The translations under genes and the position numbers were made by a program. This document shows, one piece after another, positions 1 to 12,771 of a stretch of DNA of 64,000 nt. How positions within the stretch are numbered: the first letter of the stretch is position 1; every line of letters begins with the position of its first letter. Origin of the DNA: Cydia pomonella (taxonomy: Eukaryota > Arthropoda > Insecta > Lepidoptera > Tortricidae); NCBI RefSeq assembly GCF_033807575.1, contig NC_084719.1:2046001-2110000 (forward strand), read 5' to 3'. Below the pieces are notes generated by a model. It was not told the origin of the DNA. It searched no databases and saw only the letters and a program-made list of their open reading frames with translations.

Positions 1-189
1 CTACTTTGAGACGCTCGGGCAATTTGTGTTTGATGTTTAGGATGTCTCTGTAAAGTTGGTACCTATAAGTACTCTTAATTCTAAAGTTATTGCCTATTCG
101 TTAATATTTCCGCTGTAAACAAATAACCAGTGAGATAATCCGTATGTCACAAATCCATCAAATGTCCGTATGTACGGCGTCTAAGCGCT

Positions 190-459
190 TGCGCCATCGA
201 CCCTGAGCGTTGGGAGGAGCTTGCTGGAAGGAGGTCTTCTTGGCGTTCTAGCATCCATAACGGTGTCAAAACATTCGAAGATAACCGCCTCACTAGCCTA
301 GACATAAAACGCCAGTTACGGAAAGAGAGACCTAAGCTCTCCTACGTGTACACGTTCAACGCAGCTGGCCAACTTTATTGTCACGCGTGCAATAGAGTAT
401 TTAAGAGCAAGTTTGGCCTGGCCAGCCACATTAGGGCTCATGCTAGACAACGTCCATAA
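190..459 (+). mobile_element. C-terminal end of a non-LTR retrotransposon polyprotein with a C2H2 finger
   Basis: An open frame runs from about 190 to the TAA at 457-459. It carries the W-E-x-L-A-x-x-R-x-x-W pattern usual at the carboxy end of lepidopteran LINE polyproteins, then a single finger-like C-x2-C-x12-H-x3-H (C-H-A-C ... S-H-I-R-A-H). The 5' part of the element is missing, so this is a dead 5'-truncated remnant. A different copy of the same general design lies on the minus strand at 29,768-30,223. Family assignment is by motif only. Confidence 0.6.
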
Positions 460-993
460 TGTGTTTATTTAGGGTCGCCGTCATCGAAAACGATGAGGAG
501 GACTATATATATATATATATATGTCCAAACACAACTCTACACAAATCATCAAAAGTAACTTTTTTAATTTTTATAAAAAAAAAATTTCGGGCCTGAGGGC
601 CAGTAATATGTAGAGTTTGTGAAGTTACAGCTTGTGGAGTTAGAGTCTTGGCTCTACATGAGATCTGATAACTTTTTGACAGTGCGATCCTTATGGTTTC
701 GTCTGGGCCACATTTTACATGAAATTGTTTTTGGTGGGATTTTACTTCTTAATTTAAAGGGTGGGGGTGATTTACTAAAAATCCTGAAATATGTATTTTA
801 TTGTTTATGACAAGGAGTCCATAGATCATTTTTCAAACCTCTAGCATTAATTACTTTTTCAAATTGTTGATCTAATTTACGCAGTAGGTTGTTAATATCT
901 AATAGTACAGTCAGCATCAATAGTAGCGGATGAAACAACGCGCCAAAAGTATCTGATATAAAATAAAATAAATAAAAATAATTAAATTAATAT

Positions 994-1441
994 TATAGGA
1001 CATTATTACATAAATTGACTAAGCCCTACAGTAAGCTCAAGGAGGCTTGTCAAATATCAAATATCAAACATTTATTCAGCAAATAGGCCACAGGGGCACT
1101 TTTACATGTCCATTTTTACAAACAATAAATTAAAAAAAAAAACAATTACAAATATCGAATCTATGAAATAATAAATACTTTATTAGAGATGTATACTGTC
1201 TCTAAATGTCAAATTACACAAAAAAAAACTATGATAAAAAAATAAAACCATTGTGTTGTGGGTACTCAGATAACGATATATATATATATGTGTGTGTACT
1301 TTACAAATACTTAAATACATATAACACTCAGGAACAAATATCCGTGCTCATCGCACAAATAAATGCCCTTACCAGGATTTGAACCCAGGACCACCGGCTT
1401 CATAGGCAGGGTCATTACCCACTAGACCATAACGGTCGTCA
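994..1441 (-). mobile_element. tRNA-headed SINE (family A), split by a LINE 3' end
   Basis: Read on the minus strand, the tRNA-like head (box A TGGTCTAGTGGG, box B like GGTTCAAATCC) lies near 1,375-1,440 and the tail near 994-1,050 (ACATTATTACATAAATTGAC on plus). Between them, about 1,052-1,248, sits the 3' end of another element with a repeated ATCAAATATCAAA tail; the same 3' end occurs intact at 59,640-59,730. Other family A copies are at 4.05, 11.87, 34.3 and 36.84 kb. Confidence 0.7.
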
Positions 1442-1799
1442 AATATAGATATTATTCCGGATAACGTTTTCAGATATAGATAAATCTCTCAAAATTTCCG
1501 TATATATAAAGACATCACTGTTTGTTAAGCTGTTAAAGAATGATAGATACTTTTGAAGCGTTGTTTGATCCTCTATTTTTGATGCTGACTGTACCTACAT
1601 AAAAGTATTAGTAACATGAAACCGTTTAACTACCTTCTCTACTAACCTGTCCATATTGAACAAGGATCACAGGGTAGATCAGTCACGGGCAGGTACGGCG
1701 AAAGAGCAGCCCAACATTAATCACCCCTGCTTAATATGCGTCCTGACTGATGCTGGGCGGTTAAACCTGGGAGGTTATTTAAGCTGGGGGCCTATTTAA

Positions 1800-2130
1800 A
1801 TCGTGAAATGTACTGAAGGTGACATGGCCGTTCATTTCACGGCAGAATTTCTGAAATTTGTAATGTGTCTTGCAAAATTTTACATTTAGGCCCACATTCT
1901 CTTTGAATAACGCAGGATGTATCGATATACCAACATGAGGACTCCATACTTTTTGGCCAAAGGGCCAAATCTACGAGTAGGCCTTCGGCTCTGCCACTTC
2001 ACTCGCCCCGTGCATGACGTGGCGTGTGTGGCGCCACCCCAGTGGGTGCGGAATATATTGTTTATTTTACAGTTGGTAGCTGCCAAATAGTATGAACATG
2101 TGGTCCCACGTAAGTTCATATTCTCAACAC
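1800..2130 (-). repeat. Dispersed repeat with a remnant minus-strand frame
   Basis: An uninterrupted minus-strand frame of 77 codons lies at 1,886-2,119 inside sequence that looks like a common lepidopteran interspersed repeat. No start context, splice site or recognised domain supports a host gene. I treat it as repeat DNA; between 1,441 and 1,800 I see nothing else. Confidence 0.35.
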
Positions 2131-2871
2131 GTCATGCGTTGACGTCGCTTGTACGTAATAATTCAAAACTCTGTCTTGTAGAAAGAAACACTGGCTAATA
2201 ATTTGTCAATTAATTGAGATAATATAAGGCTCAGTGATTTGCATTTTACACATAATATAGCAATAAGTATAATATCTAAAATCAAGACGGTGTTTAGGCT
2301 GAGAACACTTTCATGTGAGAATGACTCAAGTATCCCATAGAATTAGCGTCTAAAGGAGGACATTACTTGAACTGCCATCACTATGAAAAACGATCCAACT
2401 ATCCAGACAATGACAGTTCAGAAGAGTCTCGTTAAAAGTAGGAACAAACTTCACGTTGGAACACTTAGTATGAGGAGCGAACAGTCAGTAATAATGACTG
2501 CTAAGGCTGCCTCTTCACTGAGGCGGAGATGAGATATGTGTCGGAATCAACCGATACCATGGCTGCAATAAAATGAAATTAGTAATGTTCGCCGCCGCTG
2601 CATTACTGTCGCGATTATGACGTTCACTCCGTCATTCCTTTTGTGAAGGAAGGTGACAGATTCAGCGCCTGCGTGTAGGATGCAGTAGTATTGTCCCAAC
2701 AGGTTGCCATCCGAACTTCACTTTAAATTTCATTTCAGAGCCTACTGCTTTAGGCAAAGGTTGCATAGGCTGTATTTTTAATTTCTGTAACATACTGTGG
2801 ATATGTGTATACATTTGCGACTTGAAATAAATTTAAGCCTCTTTCTTCAATAATTTATAAATGCTTCATAT

Positions 2872-2986
2872 TTAGACGCTTAGCACTCTGAATCTGATCC
2901 GCACGTGGCTCCGATGTTTGAGCCAGACATCAAAGACGTCGGAGCGACGTGCGAATCGGATCCAGTATGCTAAGCGCCTAAGGTAA
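2872..2986. repeat. Short palindromic MITE
   Basis: Two arms of about 40 bp face each other: plus-strand GACGCTTAGCACTCTGAATC at the left and its near complement ending ATGCTAAGCGCCTAAG at the right. Arms this close can fold into a hairpin. The stretches 2,130-2,870 and 2,990-3,480 hold no gene that I can support; the first contains a second copy (2,505-2,560) of the repeat start seen at 5,612. Confidence 0.5.
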
Positions 2987-3479
2987 TTTTGAAAATGTCA
3001 AATATTTATAAAGCTAGAAGCATACATTTAGCAACATTAACACTACTGTAATCCTTATCAAGATATCTTGCTTACTGTTGCTACAGTAGAACATGCTTCT
3101 ATTTAGTTTAGTACGAGTAGATGTTTGCCAAAATTACCCCACATACATTCAAGATTACCCAACTTTCGAAGTTAAAACAATGCGTCTTATTCCATTTCTA
3201 ATAATTCGTAGATACAAGTAAACTGCGGTAGACTGTACGTTGTTTGTCCTGTAAGCAGTAAACTATATTTGGTTAACTAGGGAGGCAAATGGGCAGGTTT
3301 AACTCTAAGTACAGAACAAAGTGAATTGTTTGCGAAATAAAAACCGGCAATAAAACTATCTTCTCGGAGGATAACTGAGGACGCGAATGGCCACCGCTTA
3401 CACCGACTACACATGAAGGATAGGGACGAAAAATTATAGAACTACACATAGGTAAAAAAAAGACAAAAAGTAGGTTTCA

Positions 3480-3815
3480 AAAGAGAGGTATGGGCATTGT
3501 GAATGTCATCTCCCTTTGTGTGGTAGGGCACAGCCGGTGGATGTCATTCCCATGTCATTGAGCCCAACTGGGGAAGTACCTCCACCTTACAGAAAACAGC
3601 AGCCAAATAACACTACACCCTACTCATAGTGTTGTGTTCCTGCCGGTTAGTAAGGTTGCCAGAGCTCAACGAGGGGGGGTTGGGTTTGGGGTCGGCAACG
3701 CGCATGTGACTCCTCCGGAGTTGCGGGCGTACATAGGCTACGGAGACTGCTTACCATCAGGCGGGCCGTTTGCTTGTTTGCCACCGAGGTAGTATTTAAA
3801 AAAAAAAGAGGTACT
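3480..3815 (+). repeat. Lepidopteran interspersed repeat ending in poly(A)
   Basis: This segment ends GGCGGGCCGTTTGCTTGTTT, then a short A-run. The reverse-oriented relative is at 19,745-19,995, and shorter relatives are at 6,715-6,830 and 36,125-36,320. The conserved inner part (ACATGCGCGTTGCCGACCC or its complement) identifies them as one family. It has no coding capacity. Confidence 0.55.
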
Positions 3816-4049
3816 TATGATATTTCATTTTTCAATGGAAAATTACAGTAAGTACGTCTCATCGGACTAACGCGCATTAGCCTTTTCAATAAACGGGCTT
3901 ATTGTTGCTCGACTGGAAATGGGTTGGTTTCCTATGGACATTAAACATTTCTATTAAGTTGCCTCAAAGCAGTCATAAAATTCATTGTGCCATTACCTTC
4001 TTCGTTTCTCATACTAACACACAAATATATGTTATTCTATTCTATAAAT

Positions 4050-4307
4050 ATAAATATTATAGGACATTATTACACAAATTGACTAAGTCCCACAGTAAGC
4101 TCAATAAGGCTTGTGTTGTGGGTACTTAGACAACGATATATATATAATATATAAATATTTATAAATACTTAAATACATAGAAAACACCCATGACTCAGGA
4201 ACAAATATCCATGCTCATCACACAAATACATGCCCTTACCAGGATTTGAACCCGGGACCATCAGCTTCGTAGGCAGGGTCACTACCCACTAGGCCAAACC
4301 GGTCGTC
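4050..4307 (-). mobile_element. tRNA-headed SINE (family A), full-length copy
   Basis: The tRNA-like head lies at the right end on the minus strand (box B complement GGATTTGAACCC at about 4,242; box A around 4,285-4,300) and the tail at the left. The central AT microsatellite and the CTCAGGAACAAATATCC block match the other family A copies. It is not a tRNA gene: no acceptor stem closes it and the body continues for about 250 bp. Confidence 0.75.
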
Positions 4308-4671
4308 TATCTTCATTATTAAGAAAGCACTTTGAGGTTTCAAATAGAGTAACTGGTTTATTTCTTAACTGATTATATTTCTATCATTTTTCTCAAGCGT
4401 TTGGTAAAAAAACTGAGTGGAGAATTTTTAGAAAATACCATTGAATTTTGAGACTACAACTATATCTTACATTTTCTGCTAAACATAGAGCATAGATGAT
4501 CCTAACAACTAAGTTAGTAAGTAACCGCCACAGTTAAACGGCGGACCTAATTGTCAAGCGAAAACAAAAAGCGGTCTCAAATCTTACCAGTGTTGCGCGA
4601 TGTATTTGCCGCATCAGAAAACTCTTCAATTACAGACGGCCCGATTCGAACCTTAAGAAATGTCAAAAATG

Positions 4672-4768
4672 TGCTAAATATACGATATGTCAGTATTAAA
4701 AGTGAAGTTTCTTCAAACAAAATCGTCACTTTTAACACTGACATATCCGATCCATATCGTATCTTTAG
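4672..4768. repeat. Inverted repeat (hairpin MITE remnant)
   Basis: ACGATATGTCAGTATTAAAA at the left faces the near complement TTTTAACACTGACATATC at the right, with a short loop. This explains why frames are open on both strands here. A half copy with the same CCATATCGTATCTTTA end lies at 13,325-13,380. Confidence 0.5.
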
Positions 4769-5079
4769 CAAAATCAGGCCGAGAGAATGTTATAATACGT
4801 TTCGGTGTGACGCGGAGCCAGGTTTACAGTAATCTTCCATTTGAGGCAGCGATTTGTCTAGCAGACGGATAGCGCGCTCTGCCTGATCCGCCGAGATCGT
4901 CTATTGCTACTGTTTCACTGGCTTTAACAACATTACTTCATCCAAAAAATAATTCTTTGTTAAAAATGTTTGCCTCTCAACATGTAAATTGTACCACAAA
5001 CGTATAGGTAGTATAAACTTTATTATTACAGGATCAATTGACCAACGAACAACTAAATGTATTAACTAACTAACTATTG

Positions 5080-5232
5080 TGGCGCAGTGATCCAAAGAGG
5101 GTCTTGGCCTCCAAAACGAGAGAACGCCACCTGTCCCGATCCTGTGCCACTTCCTGCCAGTTATCGGCTTTGAGTTGGCACAGATCCGCCTATACACTGT
5201 CGCTCCAGCGGTATCTGGGCCGACCCACTGGA
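5080..5232 (-). mobile_element. RTE-like LINE 3' coding fragment (short copy)
   Basis: This is nearly identical to the right-hand part of the copy at 6,085-6,365. On the minus strand it encodes the terminal residues of an RTE-type reverse transcriptase polyprotein. It stops abruptly at about 5,232, where unrelated AT-rich sequence begins. Confidence 0.6.
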
Positions 5233-5608
5233 TTTATTAAAGTAAACAAATAACTTTTGATAGGTTATTATCTCGAAATTTAGAGGGAAGCGAATGAAAC
5301 TATTGTTGAATGAACGTTATCACACACACAAGTAAAAATAAAATGACGTCTGTAGTAAAAGTGACCCGCTTGCATTATTATTATTTTTATTTTTATTATT
5401 CAGAAACAAACAGTCATTCAATAACATTGAACAGTAGATTAAGCAGCAGTAAATTGACCTATAGTTTCCTTAATTTACATATCAAAATACGAAGCTAATG
5501 CACTTTTTAAATACAAAAAAATATCGTATATAAATGCAAACAATTTTTACAATACTTTAAACAAAATTATTTTTGAATGAATACCACAACAAGAGCAACA
5601 ATAAGCTT

Positions 5609-5830
5609 TTAGGCTGCCTTTCCACTGAGGCGGAGATGAGAGGAGATGTGTGGGAATCAACCAATAACATTGGTCTTAGAATAAATTTAAAATTGGGAAA
5701 ATTACTGTCTTGGGTGAGACCTGAACTCACGGCCTCTGGAGTTCAAGTCTCACCCAAGACAGTAATTTTTCCACTTTTAAATTTATTCTAAGCTTAATAG
5801 CATCGTTCGCAGACATTTCTGCTTTTTAAA
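5609..5830. repeat. MITE with a 50-bp snap-back palindrome
   Basis: Positions 5,682-5,793 form an almost perfect hairpin: TACTGTCTTGGGTGAGAC in the left arm is repeated inverted as GTCTCACCCAAGACAGTA in the right arm. The segment opens with AGGCTGCCTTTCCACTGAGG, shared with 2,505-2,560. The arms contain a tRNA-box-like phrase (CTGAACTCACGGCCTCTGGA), so the hairpin may be two head-to-head SINE halves. Confidence 0.5.
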
Positions 5831-6079
5831 AATCAATAGCATTGGTTATAATTATAAAGTAGTTATCCAGCGGAGAGGAGAAGAGATGTGGCTTACAAAG
5901 TTACAACCAATGCTACTATTGATTTGCGCACGTGATATACAAACAATGAAATTGTGGCAATCGCAACCTGTTTTTTTTTTAAATTAATTAATTCATTTAT
6001 TTTATTTATCAAGTAACATAACTCATACAATTTGTTAGTATACAATACAATATTAATTCTTATATCTAATGTTAGTATA

Positions 6080-6370
6080 ACTAACTAACTATTGTGGCGC
6101 AGTGATCCAAAGAGGGTCTTGGCCTCCAAAACGAGAGAACGCCACCTGTCCCGATTCTGTGCCACTTCCTGCCAGTTATCGGCTTTGAGTTGGCACAGAT
6201 CCGCCTGTACACTGTCGCTCCAGCGGTATCTGGGCCGACCCACTGGACGGCGACCAGTCGGTTGTCCCAAATAAGCTCTCTTAACACCTCGATCCTCACC
6301 CATCCTCAGTAAATGGCCGAACCAGCGAAGTCTGTGGCATTTCGTTTCGCCGATGATATTGGGTTAGTTA
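6080..6370 (-). mobile_element. RTE-like non-LTR retrotransposon C-terminus
   Basis: A minus-strand frame from 6,303 to 6,085 encodes the G-R-R-P-V-G-R-P-R-Y-R-W box and a W-R-x-L-V-L-E-A-K-T stretch characteristic of the last part of lepidopteran RTE polyproteins. Upstream reverse transcriptase motifs are absent, so it is 5'-truncated. Further LINE-like scraps follow to about 6,830. Confidence 0.65.
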
Positions 6371-7365
6371 ATGTTAGTATATAACTAATAAATTAAACAT
6401 AGTAGGGGCTGCAAGACACATGCATCTCACAGCAACGCCTCAAGTATGGACAGTCGAACCTGTCCGCAATTGAGCGCAGGATGGCGTTGGGGCTGTCCCG
6501 CACCCGGCGCACCAGGGATGAGCATCGCTTGCGTATGGTCGCATGAAAGCAATCCATACGCGCCTCCGCAAACATTCCAGATGCGCTACAGAAGCGGGGC
6601 AGCCCCACCAACACCCGAAACGCATTATTATATTGTATTCGGAGGGCTCCATAGGCTGTCTGCGTATAATAAACTGCATAAGCTGCATGACTATAAAGAT
6701 GTACAAAAGGCTCTTAATACCACGACGGTGGTAAACAAGCATACGGCCCGCCTGATGGTAAGCAGTCACCGCAGCCTATGGACACCTGCAACTCCAGATG
6801 TGATACATGCGCGTTGCTGACCCTTTAGAAACCCGTACACTCCTTTTTTGAAGAACCCCATACTGTAGACCCTCGGGAAAGCTCGTAAAACCTGTATCGC
6901 AACCACGCGACCAAGATGCCGTAAGCGCCGTAAAATTCATGGCGCTTAATAATTGAAATAATTTATTAATGCATGTGGAGAATGGGTTACATATATTAGC
7001 TAAAATTGCTACTCTAGTAGTCTCACCAAACTCTACCTTTTCAGGCGTACATACATCGTACTTAACTACTTACGCTGTATAATGTATGGAAAAAATTGTC
7101 ACGTGACTTTTCGTAGCTTCTGTCACCTCGTTACATTTTTTGTCTGGGCCCCCAGATGTTCGACTTTCAATCCGGGTGTGGTATATTCAAAACCTGGGTC
7201 GTACCAATGAGTTTTTTGGTACTGTACGTCCGGAATATGATTTGATTTTAACCAATAGATTTTCGGTGAAGGTAAACATTGACAAGAAACCTGCATACAT
7301 CTGTCAAGAAATTCAAAGGTGTATGTATCAACTTATTACGAACGTCTACCCGCCGAATTAAGAAC

Positions 7366-7558
7366 TGTACCCCTAGTGTAACTTTGATCGACATCATAAC
7401 GTGACGAACGCGTTTGCGTTAAGTCTCATTTTGTATAGGATTTTGAGGTTCCAAAACGTCCCGCTTGGCGCGCTCTTCCTAAATCCAATACAAAATGAGA
7501 CTAAACGCAAACGCGTACGTCAAGTTTCAAAATCGAATTTAGTTACACTAGGGGTACT
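7366..7558. mobile_element. Palindromic MITE with about 75-bp terminal inverted repeats
   Basis: The left end (GTACCCCTAGTGTAACTTTG) and right end (TTACACTAGGGGTAC) are inverted, and the inner parts (GCGTTTGCGTTAAGTCTCAT against its complement) also pair. Half copies lie at about 12,170-12,270 and 38,247-38,357. It is non-coding. Confidence 0.65.
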
Positions 7559-7559
7559 G

Positions 7560-7922
7560 AAATATCTGACGAAGCATTTGAACGTCAATTGAGGAATTTT
7601 TTATTGGAAAACCCATTATATTCAGTGGATGAATACATGGAATTAAAATTATAATAACTGTTTAACATTATAGTTTATTTAAGATGACATTTGTTCATAC
7701 ATACATACATTTGTTCTAGAATATTATTAATTATTACTGCTCTTAGTTTTAATTTCGAATTTGTTTTTTGATAATTATTGTTGACGTTTTATAATTATAT
7801 GTTTGCATGCCAAATCATTGACGATCATAATGTAAATTCATATAGATTAACATAAGAATAATTTATACTGTAATTTATCGTTATGAAAATAAATAAATCT
7901 AAATCTAAATCTAAATCTAAAT
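7560..7922 (+). mobile_element. LINE 3' end with an AATCTA-type tail
   Basis: Sequence ending in a run of AATCTA hexamers (about 7,890-7,922) is the 3' terminus of a non-LTR retrotransposon. A CATA run at about 7,696-7,709 sits inside it. No domain can be read. From 7,923 to 8,362 I see no gene. Confidence 0.45.
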
Positions 7923-8362
7923 CAACCCAACCCTCATAGTACTTATATCCCGCGTTATTCCCACGCCCTCTCGCGCATGAGAGGCAGCCTGTGTCCAGCA
8001 GTAGGACGTATTGTACTAATTGGTATTATTAAGTAATAAGTATATTAAAGATGATAAAAACATCCCTCAACTCTGTAGCTCAGTACCCGGCCCTACATGT
8101 TTTTGTATCATGAAACTTTACTGTCGTTGTTTATGCTCAAGTTCCTCAAGGACATTGTACGGCTGAATTGTTTATAACGTCCCTTTGGGGTTGGGATGAA
8201 AACATGTTTATAAAGCGTAAACATGTCATGTTTATTGTTACAATCAATTTATTGTAAATAAATCAGTACTGTCAGCTTAATAGTCGTAGTATCATATAAA
8301 ACTTGAATGTCTCCAAAGGTTATGAAGAGATCTCTTAAAAGGATAATTTCGCCATTGTTATG

Positions 8363-8974
8363 TACAGGGTGGACAAATAAGAATGATACACTTTGTTTTT
8401 AAATTTTAATTACATTAAGTGGAAATTTTATTAAATATTTTTTCATAAATATATTATTCAGGGTTGGCAATTGTATACGGAAGATAATTTCTGCCAAATG
8501 TATACCACTAGCAGCAAGCAATTTTATCTCAAATGTTTCTGTTGTTTAAAACACGTTGTTTGCTCGATTTATTTTGAAAAAAAGTGACAGTGATTGGCAC
8601 CCAAATTCTCCAAATTTTGTAGCTCTTGACTTATTTCTGTGGGGCTATCTAAAATAAAATAAAAAAATAATAATAATAAAATTCGATTCGATTATTTATG
8701 CTAACGAGCTGATGAAATTTAAACAGTTAAAACCGACTATTCGACACAAATGTACTAAGATAATGCCAAAAATGTGCGAATAGATGCTGAACATTGGGAT
8801 GATAAGGGCTTACATTTGCCTGCTGTTAGAGGTGGACATATGTCAGACATTATGTTTCGCATGAATTTGCCAACCCTGAAGAATATATTTTTAAAACAAT
8901 ACCTAATATTTTTTGAACTTAATACAGTTAAAATTTAAAAACAAAATGTATACTTCTTATTTGGCCATCCTGTA
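8363..8974. mobile_element. Non-autonomous Tc1/mariner-like element
   Basis: Terminal inverted repeats of about 90 bp or more begin TACAGGGTGGACAAATAAG on the left and, inverted, TACAGGATGGCCAAATAAG on the right, bordered by TA. The interior keeps a decayed transposase end: a frame with W-G-Y-L-K-like residues near 8,640 and the LPAVRGG-like stretch near 8,820. It is a deleted relative of the element at 20.5-21.4 kb. Confidence 0.65.
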
Positions 8975-9979
8975 GATACAATTATTTCTTTAACTGTGTT
9001 TCTTGTGTTTTTTCATTATAAAATATTGAAACTTTATAATAAATTCTTTAAACTACACCGTCAAGCGAGTAATGAATTATTTAATAAAAAAGTGCAAAGT
9101 TTCCCTATTGTTCGACGTGAATTAATCATAGTCGCGAAGTCCACGGCGTTATTTTATGTATTTGTATTACCTGTGTATAATATTACGAGTATGTTGCCTT
9201 TGGTGAACGAGCGTGAGTGAATCAAGTTGGCACCTTGAGAGTTGTAACAAATAGCTTTGAATTCATAAACTGGAGAATAAGTAGATGTCGGAAACCGAAC
9301 GAAAAACATGTATAAAAATGTTTTGCGTTTTAAATGCGAAATTCAAATGATTGATATATGATATATTTATTGAGATAAAAATTTACAGCATTACGGCTAA
9401 GGGGCGCCAATGTGTTCTAAAATTAAGTAATAGTAATGCTATAGGTAATCAAATTATAAGATGAATAGGACAATCATTAATAAGCTACCTGTTGATTCAC
9501 AAAAACGTTAAAAATTATTTTAAAAGTTTATGATTTTTATTTATTTATTTATACTTTATTGCACATAAAATATTAAGTACAAATGGTGGACTTAATGCCT
9601 TAAGGCATTCTCTACCAGTCAACCACTGGGTCAAAAAGAGACGATTCGATTTTTGTCAGCGAACAAGCCGCAGTTAGGTGCAAAAAAAATAATCGAGGAG
9701 TGTCCGGGAGCGGACGATTGGAGAGAATTGGTGTGCTAACGTGTGAAAGTTTCCATTGGCTAGAAGGCGATAGCTACGACTGATCATGATGGGTAAGTAG
9801 TTGTAGGGAACAAAAAGGTCGTCTTCGCCATCAAGTCCAACCTGGTCAGAGTCTCCTCTTAATATTTGAGATGTGGCAGATATTAGGTCGCCTTATCTCA
9901 AGGGAGTTAAAGCCAATAATAATCGCACCTGAAGATATTTTGAGTTAATTTTGGGCCATATTTGCGCGATTTTGGACCA

Positions 9980-10130
9980 AAGTTGGCTGGTTTTACGGTA
10001 CCAAGGTGCGTAGCTAAAATGCCAATACGGCAGGCTCTCTCTATCACTTCAATAGGAGTGTGTGAGAAATTGGCGTTTCGGTCGCTACGGAGCGTAAGTG
10101 ATTGGCATCTTGGCTACGCACCCTGAAATT
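9980..10130. repeat. MITE with GTGCGTAGC ends
   Basis: The left end AGGTGCGTAGCTAAAATGCC and the inverted right end GGCATCTTGGCTACGCACCC form terminal repeats of about 20-25 bp. A diverged copy is at 31,305-31,470. The regions 8,975-9,980 and 10,130-10,700 contain no supported gene, only AT-rich sequence and short open frames. Confidence 0.5.
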
Positions 10131-10712
10131 AATACACACACCTCAAGATAAGAAAATAATTCTTAAATTATAAAAATCCCCCATTAATTAAAAATTCAAC
10201 AAATTCTTTTGTCCTCAATAATTTAATTCAGACGTCAAATAATAAACGGCGGTTCCTTTACAATTTGTAACAAACAAGCCATTTGAATCCTTATGTAAGT
10301 ACTGTCTAAGTCTATATTTGTTTGTAGGTAGTATAGTAGTACCTAGAGTCAGAGAGTAGTAAATATTTAAGACGAACAACATCCATACAAAACCGCGCTT
10401 ATCACGTGCCTTTTTACTATTTCTCAATTTTAGCTTCATACCTACGTATAAAATCGGTCACGTAAATTCCGACTATAGTCTCTGCCATATTTATAAAAGT
10501 ACAAGTAAAGCATACAAAAGCATTATAAGCCTATTCTTATTTAATGGCGCCATCTAGTTACAACTTTTCAAACCTTTTTTAAAGACAAAATACAATTTAT
10601 ACAATACTCTTTAGTGCACACCTCACAAAAATACTTTATTTGTAACTCTATTTGTGGTCTGCCAAGTCCAATTTTTCCTTTTGAAATTTAATAATAACAG
10701 TAGCGTAGCAGT

Positions 10713-12771
10713 TAGGGATTGCAAACCGGATTGATTTTCAATCCGGCCGGATCCGGACGGATTTTGGCCGTAATCCGGCCGGATCCGGCCGGACCGGATC
10801 CGGTTTGGTATAGGGATATAAAAGTTAATTAAATGACATATTTTTCTAGTTTTTTGCGTAATACGTATTCCTAAATCTATAATTTGAAGTTAATAAATAA
10901 CTTCATAACAATAAAATAGAACTTGGTATTAAAAAGTGTCACAATGTCAATATCATTTTAAAAACAAAATTTTAAATCGGTAATTTATTATATTTAACCA
11001 TTCTAAAGTGCTCAAATTTTCGTTTACAACTATAAATTTCATTAGTTTCCAAAGCAAGATGGGATGTGGGGTGGGAATTGGAGCTCCTTGAAAGAACAAG
11101 TTTTCGTAACTGTTCTTTGATTGAATTCTTTGTAGAGTCTGTTCGGAAAGAGAAGAGTCGTGGAATGTATGGGCCCCAATACATTCCACGACTATTCTCT
11201 TTCCTCACAAACTCTAACGTTGACATCCATTCTAGCATAGAGAAATAAGAAGTACATAGAGTGCTCACTCCATACATCAGTTTTGGTACCAAAACGCTTA
11301 TTATTTTCGTAGTCGACATCTAGCATCGAGTAGCGGAACTCTCAGTACTGCTACTCGACAATAGATATCGCGGCAAACAAAAAGTCTAATGCTCAACGAT
11401 TTTCCGCTAATATTATAACCAGAGTAACCGGAACTCTATTTTAAACTCCTACGCTTACTATTATTTATTACTTCTAACGAAGATATTTTACTTTTAACCA
11501 ATTATGATATTAAATGCGCTCTAGTATTATCTTGCTCTAATTTATTAGTCCGAAAAAGTAGTAGACTGTATGACTTAAAAAATTGTACTTTTTTTAATTT
11601 ATTGAAAAGTATATTGGTCAAATTATAAGGAACAACACATGACACGACGATCTTATGCGAAAAATAATAGAATGTATGATTGAAAACCATCGCGGAAAGG
11701 GACTCCCTAAGAAAAGTTACATAGATCAAATAAAGAATTGGCTAGACGTAGAGTAGCATGTACCAGGAGTTGAAGGAAATTCCATTAGATTGGATGTAAT
11801 TGTAAAGACAAAAGATTCTCTCTTAAATTTGAATAGAAAAGAATCTATATTATATCATATTTTTTTGACGACCAGTTTGGCCTAGTGAGTAGTCACCCTG
11901 CCTACGAAGCCGATGGTCCCGGGTTCAAATCCTGATAAGGGCATTTATTCGTGTGATGAGCATGGATATTTGTTCCTGAGTCATGGGTGTTTTCTATGTA
12001 TTTAAGTATTTATAAATATTTATATATTATATATATCGTTGTCTAAGTACCCTCAACACAAGCCTTATTGAGCTTACTGTGGGACTTAGTCAATTTGTGT
12101 ACTAATGTCCTATAATATTTATTTTATTTTTTATTTTTATTTTTTATCATATATATACATATATCGGAGAAAACTAAAGTCCGCTGTTTCTAAATCCCAT
12201 ACAAAATGAGACTTAACGCAAACGCGTACGTCACGTTTCGCTATCGAATAAATTTACACTAGGGGTACAGATATTGCTTACTTTTCGAATTCGAAAATAT
12301 TGTATTGCCTATTTATTGTGGAGAAACAAGATATTCTTCATTCACACATATTGATGAGCCCAACTGTAGTCGGTTAATCTCCTATCACAACATTATGATA
12401 CGACATAAAGCATCTTACAAATGCATAAATTACAAATGCCTTCTATGGCATCTCCATCCTTTCATTTTTCCTTTTATTACAGTATTTATGTAATCGTCAT
12501 ATCGTGCCACCAACATGAAAGAAGAAGAAATCCTCTTCTGTTCCCAGTCATCGTCATAATAAATATATTTTTATCTTACTAAATTTAAACTTTTTCATTC
12601 GTTTTTTGTTCTGTTCAACTTCATACCTCGTATCCGTTGCCTTTTCCTCATCTGAAACGCACAGCGCGTGCTGTATTTAGGCGTTTTTTTATTATACCGG
12701 ATCCGGTAGCTCCTGAAAAGTGCCGGATCCGGCCGGATTACCGGATCCGCCGGACCGGATTGCAATCCCTA
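10713..12771. mobile_element. Complete hAT-like element, non-autonomous, 2,059 bp
   Basis: Ends are TAGGGATTGCAAACCGG (left) and, inverted, TAGGGATTGCAATCCGG (right). The octamer GTAGCAGT flanks both sides (10,705-10,712 and 12,772-12,779), the 8-bp target duplication expected for hAT transposons. Subterminal CCGGATCCGG repeats at both ends resemble transposase binding sites. The interior has an inverted repeat around 11,130-11,235 (ATGTATGGGCCCCAATACAT at the centre) and a SINE, but no transposase, so it must have been moved in trans. Confidence 0.8.
11868..12125 (+). mobile_element. tRNA-headed SINE (family A) nested in the hAT-like element
   Basis: Head with box A (TTGGCCTAGTGAGTAG) and box B (GGTTCAAATCC) at the left, body with GTGATGAGCATGGATATTTG, tail ending CCTATAATATTTATTTT. 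It lies wholly inside the 10,713-12,771 element and so is younger than it. Confidence 0.75.
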